A stretch of DNA of 55,746 nt from a virus, in IMG/VR virus record IMGVR_UViG_3300030108_001317, positions 1 through 55,746 of that record; one strand, given 5' to 3'. This document shows, in pieces, positions 31,280 to 40,868 of the stretch. A program made the translations under genes and the position numbers. Position 1 is the first letter of the stretch. Every line of letters begins with the position of its first letter. The notes beneath the pieces are model-generated. The model had not been told where the DNA came from. It did no database searches and saw nothing but the letters and a program-made list of their open reading frames with translations.

Positions 31280-31533
31280 CCTATTGCTACATTTACCACA
31301 GCAGTTGTAATTGCCCATCGAGCTAGTCGTTTTGGATATATAGCCTCTAACCCGCATAAATTGACCCAAAAAGCCACCAGATTCTCGCTGCCATCTGGCT
31401 GCCTCGCTGCGTGGTTTCAGATATATTGCTTGAAAGCCTTGTTTTATAGGGATTTATTGATTACCTACTGCTGTATTCTTGTATCAGTAGTATTTGCAAC
31501 ACCGCAGTTGGTCAAATATTGAACGTTCAATAT
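31280..31533. other. Convergent intergenic region with hairpins
   Basis: 254 bp where the early (plus) and virion (minus) modules meet tail to tail. Seen: GAG-CTA/TAG-C-CTC around TAGTCGTTTTGGATAT (31319-31347, sharing its loop text with hairpins A and B), AAGCCAC/GTGGTTT with one G-U (31371-31417) around CAGAT/ATCTG, and CTACTG/CAGTAG (31465-31490). No T-run typical of a terminator. Confidence 0.55.
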
Positions 31534-31535
31534 TT
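31514..31535. repeat. Palindrome copy 9 (22 bp perfect)
   Basis: AAATATTGAACGTTCAATATTT, overlapping the stop codon of the giant virion gene at the convergent junction. Confidence 0.92.
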
Positions 31536-34500
31536 ACTGTCTCGCTTGTCTTATGTCTTCAAACAAGCCTTTCTCTAGTTTCATTCTTCGGTCATTTATA
31601 CCTTCGAGTATGAAGTTTCTTAAATCTTGTAATTCTGTGATTCGCTCAGTCTTTCTTTCTCCTGACAAATCACTATTCATAATTCTTCGTTCTTCTAAGT
31701 AAGTTTCTCTTAAAGTTTCATTAATATTATTCAAGTCTTGAGTTAAACTTTTAAGTTCTTGCATGTACTCGGTTCTATACTGTTCAGTTAAATTTAATGC
31801 AAATTGGTCGCCTTCTTTTAACATTCTGTCTTGATTAGTCTTCATACTGCTAAGAAGATTATCGGCAGTTTCTTTTAATAAATAAAAGTCATTTTCTTGT
31901 CCTCTACCCTCTTTAGGTAACAAAAGAGCACCGACTGCGGGTTTCTCGTCAAGCCTACTGACAGGTCTATCAGGCATATCTAAAAACTCTCTGCTGTAAG
32001 CGTCAGTAGCGTTTGCTATCCACGCTCCTATTGTTCCTGTATATCCTCTCCATAAATTATCTATTTCTAGTGGAGAAATAATCCCGCCTGTTTCTTCGCT
32101 TAACTCTTTCCACAGATTGTTTGTGTTTGCTCTGTACTGTAATTCTTTATCTAAGTTTTGCATATTAGGCGGTACAATCGGACGACCTGTATAAAAATCG
32201 TACCCTGTCATTACTTCTAGCGGGGCGTTGAGTATGGTAGCCTGTCTTGGGTCTATAGCTAGAGATTGACCTATCCTTCTTAAAACACCTTTCGTTACTT
32301 GTGAGCCTGTCTCTTTTTCATCAAAATATCTTAATATCCTCATAGGGATAGTGTATGTAAGTAAACCCACCTCAAAAGGTATAGGTATAGCTATAACCTC
32401 ACCACCAACTTTGAAGGGCAATATATAGTAATTGTCTCTTTGTTCTTCGCTTGCTTCTTCAAAAGGCTCACTATCCTTCATAAATATATACATGAGTGGT
32501 GTCAATGAAGCTAACATACCCATTCTCAAAGCGAAAGCCCTTCTTCTAGCCTGTTTAGATGTTTGTGGTTGTCCGTATGCACCTGTCGCACCACGATAGA
32601 AAACATCAACACCTTGAAGTCTAGGATTTTGAAACGGTATTACCGTTGCTAAGTATTGCATCACAGGATTTTTACCTCTCCTAGTAAAGTTCAAAACTTC
32701 CATAGCCATAAATACAGCTTCAGCTTCGTTTCCTGTTTTTTCCAAAACATCTTCATATACTGCCAATCTTGTCGCCGCATCTGAGGATATAGTGCCTTCG
32801 CCTATTAGTTCCCAAAGTCCTAAGACTATATCTATCGGTGCACCGGCTATTGTCTGTAAAGTATTTCTGTTATTGATACCAGCTTTTTTATAAGCTGCTT
32901 TTATAAGTTTTTGTGAATCATCAATCTCTCTAACAACTGCGTCATAACCTGACACTATGCCCGCCCTTCTCATTTGTGTAACGCCTTCAGGGATGTAATC
33001 TTTATCTGTGAAAGGCAATCTGTTAGCAATCATGCCACTCCAAACTCTAGTCCAATTTTTCAAGCTTGTCGCAAGTGGTATAAAGTTACCCCCTAATATA
33101 GTTTGTGCTGATATGGAATCTCTTAGTATTTGTCTTATCCAGAAATCAGGGGTTCTTGTGATAAGAGCACTTAAAAGTTCTTTAGGAGCAGCAGTAAATC
33201 GTGAAAAAGCACCACCAAAAGTAATCGGTCCACCTTCAAAGTTTTGAAAAGCTTCGTACAAATCAACATCATCAACAGCAAAAGATTTATTTTTACCACC
33301 TACTCTTATGTTAACTATATTATTACCCGAAGCATTTAATGGTACTTGCTGTGCAAATCCTGCATCTACCATATCTCTTACCACACGATTAGCCGCTATG
33401 TTCTTCATACCTAAAGTTATAGCTGCTCGTAAATTATCAGCTATACCTGATATTGGGTCTACTATGTCTTTATCTTCACTTCCTTTTGCTCTTACAAAGA
33501 TATTTCTACGCATAGTCATACCTTTGAATATTTGTGGACCCTTGGTTAATATATTACCGTCTTGGTCTCTTCCCATCATTCTATAAAATGGAAAGTAGTC
33601 AGCGTGTGCAGTCCATTTTTGAGCTGTTTTTTCGTCTAATACGCCAGTATCTACTAAAAATTTAACTACGTGCTGGTCCCACCTGTCATAAGCTTCAGAC
33701 ATTTCTTTTAATTCTGGATAATCATTTAAAGCTTGAGCAGCATCTTTTCTGTCTTGTGCTGTTGTTTTTACCGGTTTTCCTTCTTTATCAAAACGAGTTT
33801 CACGTTTAGCTATACGTACAGCTTGAAAAGCCCACATAAGTTGAGGATTTAAAAAAGCTGGGGTTAAAAACTCCATAGGAGGTGCAACTGCCTTACCGTC
33901 TATAGGAGAAACGGTCTCAACACGAACATAACCTTTTTCGTCATAAACAGGTATACCTTCTGCAAAAGCTGCTCTAAATACTTCACCTGACCTATCTGAA
34001 AACAACAAAGCACTTATACCCGATACGTCAGCAGTTAGCATTTCTTCTTTTATGCCTCTTGCTCTAGCTGCTTGTATACCTACTGTGTTAAATCTTGCAT
34101 ATCTATCTACAAGCTGTTCCCTTATAGCATCTTCAGTCATGTAACCTTTTGCTGTTCTTAAAATAATGCTACCCATAGAAGGAGCATCATCAAAATCATC
34201 TCTTATGGTTAATTTCTGAACTAAACGTTCTGTTTTGTCGTCTAATTTTTTACCTGAATTTTTAAAAGAATATTTTGGATTTAATACATCTTTTAAAATT
34301 ATTGATTCGGGGTCTTTTAATTCTTGAATGTAAGCGGCTCTTATAGCGTCAGGAGAAGCATTTAAATTAAATTTAGGGGTAAGACCATTATTGATAAGTC
34401 TTTCGTTGATGCCTTTAGCACCTTCGATTGCTTCTTGTAAGTCTACTACTTCAGAGAGGACAGCTTCTTGTTCAGCAATTTGGCTGCTTTCTCTGAGAAT

Positions 34501-37500
34501 TCTTCTGACTTGAGATTCTCTTCCTCCGAAAAGAGAGGAAGGGAGGATTCCCGTATCTTGTCTGATGACTTGTTGATTTTTTCCGCCATTGTTATCTATC
34601 CATGCAAAACCGTCTGTTACATATTTTACCCTATGAAATGTGTCTATAGGAGTATTTTTTACATCTTCTAAATATGTAGGGGGTACTAACCTACCTGTTT
34701 TAGCAAAACGTTCATACATTCTGCCTAACGCAATACGATAATCTACATCAACTAAAACAGTTTTTACGTTATAGCCGTTCTCTTTTAATTCATCTATTGT
34801 TTCCTGTATTTTTTTTCGTTTTCCATATCCTCCGACTCTTGGTAATAAAATGTTTTTACCTTCGTTTATTAGGTCACGCCTAACATTATTTGCCAACATA
34901 GAAGCTTCATCATGTGTAGCATTTGCACCTACTCCACCTGCATATTCAGGTATTATTTTTTTAGCATCATCGCTATCTACTATTGCTAATTTGTAATTTT
35001 TAGCTATTTCTTCTGCAAAGAATGATTTTCCGGAGGCTGGTGGTCCTAATAATATGTAAGCTTGTCGGTTGTTTGGTACGGGAGTAGGACTATAACTTTC
35101 TGCCACATCCATTAAAAATTTTGTGGCTTTAGGAAGACCTTTTACACGTTTATTATTAATGATAAAGTCTCTTGTTCTTATATATGTATCATTTAAAAAC
35201 CATTGTTCTCCATATAAATTTATATATTTATTTTTTGTAGTCTCTAATTCAGACATTCTATTCATGCCTTCTAAAGAAGCTGGGTGGTCTGCTAAATCAA
35301 GTATATCTACACCCTTGTTCATTAGTTCTAACAAATCCTTTTTAGCATTTGTAAAAGCTATATCATCTAAAGGCGTAGAAAGTTTTAATTTTTTACTTAA
35401 TTTTCTTTCTTCTAATGTAGCTTGACCCTCCATTATTGATGGTCTGCCGTAAACACGTAGATTGTCTGTTATCTGTTTGCCCCGTGTTCCTTTACGTGTC
35501 ATAAACTCATTAGGTGACATTTTGTATTTAGGTTTTAAAGGACCTAAATCTAACTTTCTTCTTGGTACAGGTTGAGGCGGAGTTTCAGCTTGATATGTAA
35601 TTTCACGTTTCGGTGCTGCAATTAGTGCATTTGAACCTACTAATAAGTAATCTGTTGCTGGTAAAGAAGGTTGAGCAAAAGCAGGTGGACGTAATCCAAA
35701 CATAATATCTTTATCCAACATTACTTTTTCTTTATCTATTGTATATTCTGTTATTTGTTTGCTATCTCCGAATATTTCAAAGGGTGTGCTTACAAATTCA
35801 TTAGCTATTCTTGTTGCTTCTTCAAGATTATTTGTAGCTACTGTAGATGTTCCTTTTGCTATATCTCCTACTACATATACCGGAAACGTATCAGGATAAC
35901 CTTTTTTCTTAAGAGTATTTTGAGTTGAGTGAAACAGTTGAGACTGCGTTACTCCTACTTCTAAGTTTTCTACTGACCTACCTAATCTTCTAACAACATT
36001 TGGATTATTTATTATGTTTCTTCCAAATATGTTTTGTGCTATTTGATTAATATCGTTTCCATACTCTTCATTTATAGCACCTTTTATAAACTCCATTGTT
36101 AAAGTAGTAGGTCTTTGTTGAACATTAGCAAGTTTAAACTTAAGATTTGGTGCATCTTGCAAAGGTCTTTTATAATCAGGTGATGCTCTATCGGCAGCAT
36201 CAGGAAAGTATTCGTTGCCTATGCTTGTTTCTGTGACTCTTAATAAGTCAGCAAATTCACTAACTAATATTCTATTAGTTCTAACTACAGGTGTTTGTAC
36301 CTCGTAATTTCTAGTAGGTGCTCCAAATTCATCTACACCAGTTATTTCAACTGATTGTTTTACGTCACCATATCTCTCTCTAGTTCCTATTTCTCCACCT
36401 AAAAGCTTATCGAAAACATCTTCGTAAGTTTGATAACCTAATTCATTTAAACCATTATTTATACTGGTAAAAAACTTTTTAGTTCTTTCCATTAAACTTC
36501 TAGGTTTACCTGATAATTTTTTATTTTCTATATAATCTTCAAACAATAAAGCGTTAGCTTCTTCTAATAAATCTACAGAGTTTAAATTTTGATTATCAAG
36601 AGCGTTGTATCTAAACTCAACCGCTTCAAGATATGTAGGCATTCTGCCCAACTCAGTTTTTAAAATATTTAACTGTTCTTTACCTAAAACTTCTATAGCT
36701 GTTTTATTATTTAATTGATTGTTTCTTACATAGTTATCTAAATTTGCTCTCTCTTGAGGGGAAAATAAATCTAAAAATACAGCAGCATGAAATAACTCAT
36801 GTCCCATAGTTTTAGATAAATTATTTAAAACTTCTTGTTCTGTTGTAGTTCCTTCTTTAGCTTTAGCTACACTTAAAAATACTTCTGACCATATTGGGTC
36901 AAATTGACCTTCTGCATCAGGATTAGCTTGACCTACTCTAGTTTGTATAGCTTTATCTAGTCTTACTGAAATTTCAGGCAAATTCATTTTTTCAAACGCT
37001 GTGCCTAATAAATTTCTAAATTTTTGTATATCTTTTAGTTCTTGTTTTGCTGTGGGGTCGTTTTGTATTTTAGACTGTTCTATACTGTTGAGTGTCCATT
37101 CACCATTAGCATTAAATTTATATTTACTACCCTTTTGGTCAACTATTCCAGCAGAAACAAGGTCTTGGCGTAACCTAGTAGCTACACGTTTATCTGCTAA
37201 ATTATTGGGATTTAAACCTAATGCTTTGACTATGTTAGGTATGGTAGGTGTAGAACCCGTATTTAAAACTTCAACTACTTGATTGTATTCGTTTAATGTA
37301 TACGGACGTGGTGAAAAATCAGGCAAAGAAATAATATTACCTTCGTGTGCGGGTAAGGTATTTAAAAAAGAATAAACTAATCTTTTTTGTTGACCGTTGA
37401 GTTTATTAAAATTTGCCTCACCTGTTAAACGTAAAGATAAAGATTTGAAACCATTTGATTTGGTGTCTATATTAACGTTTAATTTTTTGCCAAGATTTTC

Positions 37501-39534
37501 TAGCATCTTGACTGTTACATTAGTAGGTATGTTTTGTGTAAATCCGGCTTCTTCGTAAAGTCTTTTAGCTTTTACATCTAGTAATCTATTTATATCTGCT
37601 TGAGGCAATACACCTTGTAAAGACAATATATCTATACCTGTGGCTTCTCTGCCTACTGCATTTATTAGTCTTTCATAAGCAGCAGAGTTTACATTAGGAG
37701 ATTCTTCTACATCTCTTATGTCTATTTGTCCAAAGTAAGGGTTTAGTACAGCATTTCCAAGTTTACTAACAAAAGGATTAGTTTCAGAATCTGCACTTAA
37801 ACCTTGCATAGTAGCAAAATTACTTTTTAGTTCATTTGAGTAATTAGCCCCACTTATTAAATTTAAAACTCCTGATATACCTGCGGCTTCCTCTTGTGTA
37901 TTAAAAGTATTTCCTATAACTTCTTGGTAAGTATCTATTATTGCAAAGTTGCCTTGTCCGTCAGGTTGAACAAAAAACTGATTAGGTGCTACAACATCAT
38001 TATCTGTATCAGCAAATGTATTTATCTTTCCTTGATTTTCTTGATAGGTTTTAAAAGCTTCATTAAAAAAAGGTATGCCTGTATCATAAATTCTATTACC
38101 GTCTGCTGTTTGTACTTCGCCAGCTATTTCCCCTAATCCTATTTGTTTAGCTTGTTCTTTTACAATTTGTACTTGTTCTACAGCACGATTAAAGTTTTCT
38201 TCTTTAGCAGCAGTTAGACTTTTGATTTCTTGATTGGCACTTATACCTCCTAATACAATATCAGCAGGAACAAAAGCAGCTTCACCTGCTATTTCAAAAA
38301 AAACGTCAGCCATATTTACTCTTTCGCCTTCTTCTAAAGTAGCCAACTGAGCAAAATATTCGGCTCCACCCGGTAGCCCCATTTGTAATGGTGTTTGTGC
38401 AACTAAATTATAACTCTGTCTTACAACAGGATTAACAGCAGTACCAATAGGACCTTTAACAAAAGGCATAATAGAACGATTTGCACTTGTTATAACAGAA
38501 GGGGCAATAATTCTAGTTGCTATACCACCAGTAACTCCGTCAATAAAACCTATTGTTGCTCCTCTTGTCAAAGCATATTGATTAGCTTCAGCCAACAATT
38601 CATCATTTGACATAATCCGTTTAATAGATTCAGGGTCAGTCATATCTAATCCATTAGCACGTAAATATTCGTGCATAGAATGACTGTATTCTATTTCACC
38701 TGAAACTCCACCTGTACCTAATACTTGTCCGCCAAATTTAGTTAAAGCACCTGTACTTCTTAGGGCAGCACCTACACCAAAACTTGTTGCGAGTATTTGT
38801 GATGATGCAGAACCTGAACGTCCAAGCAAGTCACCCATAAAATCTAATTTTTGCGAAAAGGTTAAATCGCTCATAAAAGCACCAAAACCATCTCGTAAAC
38901 TATCTTGACCTTGTTCAGCTATCCACTTAAAAGCATCACTAACTTCTACTTCATCTATAGATTTTTGTAATGTATCAAATGTATTAAGAGTATCTTTGTT
39001 AAACTGTATAAGCCCTTTTTCTGCTTTTTCATCAGTTTCGTACATTTGTGGAGAAATAGGCTGTCCCGGAAACATCTCTTGAATCTGTCCGGATTTTCCG
39101 GTGCCATACAGCATAATATGTAGGTCTTGTTTTCTTTTGACCTCATCAGAATCAAGAGTTTGATTTTTTTCTTTGTCTAAAAGTGCGTTGTATTCATTAG
39201 TAAGTTGTTCTTCTTCTAATAAATTTTCGTAAATGTTTACTTTATCTATGTCAGCTAAAGCTTCTTGTTCAAAACCAGCTTCAAATTGTTGACCTATTGA
39301 GTCACCCTCGTCATAAAACTCAGGCGGACGTAGTTTAGGTGCAACATTTTCATAAGGATTATAAGGTGGTAATGTAGTTTCTTCTTCTACAGGTGTGGTC
39401 GCTACAGTTTCTTCTTCAACTGTAGGAGTTTTGAATTTAGTTTCAACGTCTTGTATTCTTCTGAAAATTTCGTCATCATCTAAACCATCAGGTAAGAATA
39501 AAAAACTTCCGTCAGAAAGTGGATAATTAGGCAT
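31534..39534 (-). CDS. Giant polyvalent ejection protein
   Basis: A 2,666-residue protein, the largest in the window. The N-terminus (SDGSFLFLPDGLDDDEIFRR) resembles internal virion proteins. Residues 910-916 are MGHELFH, a zincin-type HExxH. Residues 1497-1504 GPPASGKS with DSDDAKKIIPE and RMYERFAKTGRLVPP make a zeta-toxin-like kinase (about 1490-1640). From about 2,080 on, TRTPDFWIRQILRDSISAQT and later segments resemble the LPD38-type domain of polyvalent proteins, with one hydrophobic span. Such proteins are packaged and injected with the DNA. It is two bases from the next virion gene. Confidence 0.8.
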   Translation of the reverse strand: MPNYPLSDGSFLFLPDGLDDDEIFRRIQDVETKFKTPTVEEETVATTPVEEETTLPPYNPYENVAPKLRPPEFYDEGDSIGQQFEAGFEQEALADIDKVNIYENLLEEEQLTNEYNALLDKEKNQTLDSDEVKRKQDLHIMLYGTGKSGQIQEMFPGQPISPQMYETDEKAEKGLIQFNKDTLNTFDTLQKSIDEVEVSDAFKWIAEQGQDSLRDGFGAFMSDLTFSQKLDFMGDLLGRSGSASSQILATSFGVGAALRSTGALTKFGGQVLGTGGVSGEIEYSHSMHEYLRANGLDMTDPESIKRIMSNDELLAEANQYALTRGATIGFIDGVTGGIATRIIAPSVITSANRSIMPFVKGPIGTAVNPVVRQSYNLVAQTPLQMGLPGGAEYFAQLATLEEGERVNMADVFFEIAGEAAFVPADIVLGGISANQEIKSLTAAKEENFNRAVEQVQIVKEQAKQIGLGEIAGEVQTADGNRIYDTGIPFFNEAFKTYQENQGKINTFADTDNDVVAPNQFFVQPDGQGNFAIIDTYQEVIGNTFNTQEEAAGISGVLNLISGANYSNELKSNFATMQGLSADSETNPFVSKLGNAVLNPYFGQIDIRDVEESPNVNSAAYERLINAVGREATGIDILSLQGVLPQADINRLLDVKAKRLYEEAGFTQNIPTNVTVKMLENLGKKLNVNIDTKSNGFKSLSLRLTGEANFNKLNGQQKRLVYSFLNTLPAHEGNIISLPDFSPRPYTLNEYNQVVEVLNTGSTPTIPNIVKALGLNPNNLADKRVATRLRQDLVSAGIVDQKGSKYKFNANGEWTLNSIEQSKIQNDPTAKQELKDIQKFRNLLGTAFEKMNLPEISVRLDKAIQTRVGQANPDAEGQFDPIWSEVFLSVAKAKEGTTTEQEVLNNLSKTMGHELFHAAVFLDLFSPQERANLDNYVRNNQLNNKTAIEVLGKEQLNILKTELGRMPTYLEAVEFRYNALDNQNLNSVDLLEEANALLFEDYIENKKLSGKPRSLMERTKKFFTSINNGLNELGYQTYEDVFDKLLGGEIGTRERYGDVKQSVEITGVDEFGAPTRNYEVQTPVVRTNRILVSEFADLLRVTETSIGNEYFPDAADRASPDYKRPLQDAPNLKFKLANVQQRPTTLTMEFIKGAINEEYGNDINQIAQNIFGRNIINNPNVVRRLGRSVENLEVGVTQSQLFHSTQNTLKKKGYPDTFPVYVVGDIAKGTSTVATNNLEEATRIANEFVSTPFEIFGDSKQITEYTIDKEKVMLDKDIMFGLRPPAFAQPSLPATDYLLVGSNALIAAPKREITYQAETPPQPVPRRKLDLGPLKPKYKMSPNEFMTRKGTRGKQITDNLRVYGRPSIMEGQATLEERKLSKKLKLSTPLDDIAFTNAKKDLLELMNKGVDILDLADHPASLEGMNRMSELETTKNKYINLYGEQWFLNDTYIRTRDFIINNKRVKGLPKATKFLMDVAESYSPTPVPNNRQAYILLGPPASGKSFFAEEIAKNYKLAIVDSDDAKKIIPEYAGGVGANATHDEASMLANNVRRDLINEGKNILLPRVGGYGKRKKIQETIDELKENGYNVKTVLVDVDYRIALGRMYERFAKTGRLVPPTYLEDVKNTPIDTFHRVKYVTDGFAWIDNNGGKNQQVIRQDTGILPSSLFGGRESQVRRILRESSQIAEQEAVLSEVVDLQEAIEGAKGINERLINNGLTPKFNLNASPDAIRAAYIQELKDPESIILKDVLNPKYSFKNSGKKLDDKTERLVQKLTIRDDFDDAPSMGSIILRTAKGYMTEDAIREQLVDRYARFNTVGIQAARARGIKEEMLTADVSGISALLFSDRSGEVFRAAFAEGIPVYDEKGYVRVETVSPIDGKAVAPPMEFLTPAFLNPQLMWAFQAVRIAKRETRFDKEGKPVKTTAQDRKDAAQALNDYPELKEMSEAYDRWDQHVVKFLVDTGVLDEKTAQKWTAHADYFPFYRMMGRDQDGNILTKGPQIFKGMTMRRNIFVRAKGSEDKDIVDPISGIADNLRAAITLGMKNIAANRVVRDMVDAGFAQQVPLNASGNNIVNIRVGGKNKSFAVDDVDLYEAFQNFEGGPITFGGAFSRFTAAPKELLSALITRTPDFWIRQILRDSISAQTILGGNFIPLATSLKNWTRVWSGMIANRLPFTDKDYIPEGVTQMRRAGIVSGYDAVVREIDDSQKLIKAAYKKAGINNRNTLQTIAGAPIDIVLGLWELIGEGTISSDAATRLAVYEDVLEKTGNEAEAVFMAMEVLNFTRRGKNPVMQYLATVIPFQNPRLQGVDVFYRGATGAYGQPQTSKQARRRAFALRMGMLASLTPLMYIFMKDSEPFEEASEEQRDNYYILPFKVGGEVIAIPIPFEVGLLTYTIPMRILRYFDEKETGSQVTKGVLRRIGQSLAIDPRQATILNAPLEVMTGYDFYTGRPIVPPNMQNLDKELQYRANTNNLWKELSEETGGIISPLEIDNLWRGYTGTIGAWIANATDAYSREFLDMPDRPVSRLDEKPAVGALLLPKEGRGQENDFYLLKETADNLLSSMKTNQDRMLKEGDQFALNLTEQYRTEYMQELKSLTQDLNNINETLRETYLEERRIMNSDLSGERKTERITELQDLRNFILEGINDRRMKLEKGLFEDIRQARQ

Positions 39535-39535
39535 C

Positions 39536-40834
39536 TTAGAATCTACTGCTCATATCAATCATTGGAGGGTCTTCAGGTAAAGCAGGTACTTTTCCTCCAC
39601 CATACATATCTTCAAGATAAATACCCATATAAGCATTTTCTAAATAGTATCGTTTAGCTGCTACAGCAGCTTCTTCTTTAGTCATGCCTTCTTGCTCTAC
39701 TAACTTTTTAACATAGTCAAAACCTTTTGAACCCGCAACCCAACTATCGGCAGCATCATTTAAGTCTGACCTAGTTCTATATTTTTGTGCAGTTATAGAA
39801 GGAGTACCTATAATCTGTCCTGATTCTTTCATAGCTTCATAATTAGGTTCATCCGAATAAGTTATTCTACCTGTTTTTTCGTCTGTTATTGGTATAGCAA
39901 ATCGTTTAGGGTCTGATTTAGCTAATTGTTTTGCTATAGCTATATTAGCTTGGTCTTTAGTTCCCATCCTATCGTAATAATCACCTAATTTTTTAGCTTG
40001 TTCTCCTTTATATGCAAGTTCTGCTATTCTAGTATCTCTTTCTCTATTAGTTTTAGCAATATCAGCTTCAAATTTAGCTTGTTGCATAGTTTCTGCATCA
40101 GCAGCAGCTAATGTTTTAGCAGCACCTTCAATTACAGGATTTAAGTTTTTTTGCAGTTGTTGTGGTGTAGCTGATGTTCCAACAGCAAGTCCTGCTCTAA
40201 GTAAATCTAATCCCTGTCTTGAGCGTCTTCTTTTTTCTTGCTCCATAGGGTCATAATAACTTCTAACTAAATTTTGATAATCTAACTCAGCTTGTGTAGG
40301 TTGCATTCTTTCTGCATAGAAGTCGTAAAACTCTCCTACACCTACAGGATTATATTCATTAAAAGGCACTTGTTGTCCGGGAAACATTTCTACAATTCCT
40401 CCACCGCTATAACCCATCTTTTCTACTACTTCAGGTGCAACTTTAGCTAATGCCTCTAAACCTTTATTGGGTAGTTCTTTGCCCTCTTTCATTCCCACCA
40501 TATTACTAGGCATCATTTGTCCTATACCTTGATTACTAACGGGCATCATAGGCGTATTTTGTGGCATACCTTGCATATTCATCATAGGGGTAGGTGTCAT
40601 ACTACCAAGACCTTGATTCATCATACCCATATTAGCTTCGTTTACTATTCTATCTGCTACAGTATTATCTTTCTTATAAGAAGCCATACGTCCTGCATGG
40701 TCTTCTCTCATATCCTTACGGCGTTTCATTTCAGATATAACTAAATACTGTGGAAAAGCCCCTGTTTGCATAGCTTGCATCAAAGCTGAATCTGGTAATG
40801 ATTTAATATCGTCTTCTATTTGTAGTATATTCAT
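39536..40834 (-). CDS. Internal virion protein
   Basis: A 432-residue protein with a Met/Gln/Pro-rich part (residues 65-110), then GGGIVEMFPGQQVPFNEYNP and a long helical region (170-330) with many Ala, Lys and Gln. It lies directly upstream of the giant gene. The motif I-x-EMFPGQ recurs in the giant protein (IQEMFPGQPIS), a sign of shared handling. A probable ejection or core protein. Confidence 0.65.
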   Translation of the reverse strand: MNILQIEDDIKSLPDSALMQAMQTGAFPQYLVISEMKRRKDMREDHAGRMASYKKDNTVADRIVNEANMGMMNQGLGSMTPTPMMNMQGMPQNTPMMPVSNQGIGQMMPSNMVGMKEGKELPNKGLEALAKVAPEVVEKMGYSGGGIVEMFPGQQVPFNEYNPVGVGEFYDFYAERMQPTQAELDYQNLVRSYYDPMEQEKRRRSRQGLDLLRAGLAVGTSATPQQLQKNLNPVIEGAAKTLAAADAETMQQAKFEADIAKTNRERDTRIAELAYKGEQAKKLGDYYDRMGTKDQANIAIAKQLAKSDPKRFAIPITDEKTGRITYSDEPNYEAMKESGQIIGTPSITAQKYRTRSDLNDAADSWVAGSKGFDYVKKLVEQEGMTKEEAAVAAKRYYLENAYMGIYLEDMYGGGKVPALPEDPPMIDMSSRF

Positions 40835-40846
40835 TTGTTACCTTTT

Positions 40847-40868
40847 AAATATTGAACGTTCAATGTTT
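40847..40868. repeat. Palindrome copy 10
   Basis: AAATATTGAACGTTCAATGTTT, one outer mismatch. It sits in the 32-bp gap between two internal virion genes and covers the stop of the upstream one; the only copy within the late virion run. Confidence 0.88.

Noticed and set aside
14625-40868. CRISPR array from the repeated palindromes
   Set aside because: Copies are kilobases apart, with genes between them and no regular spacers.
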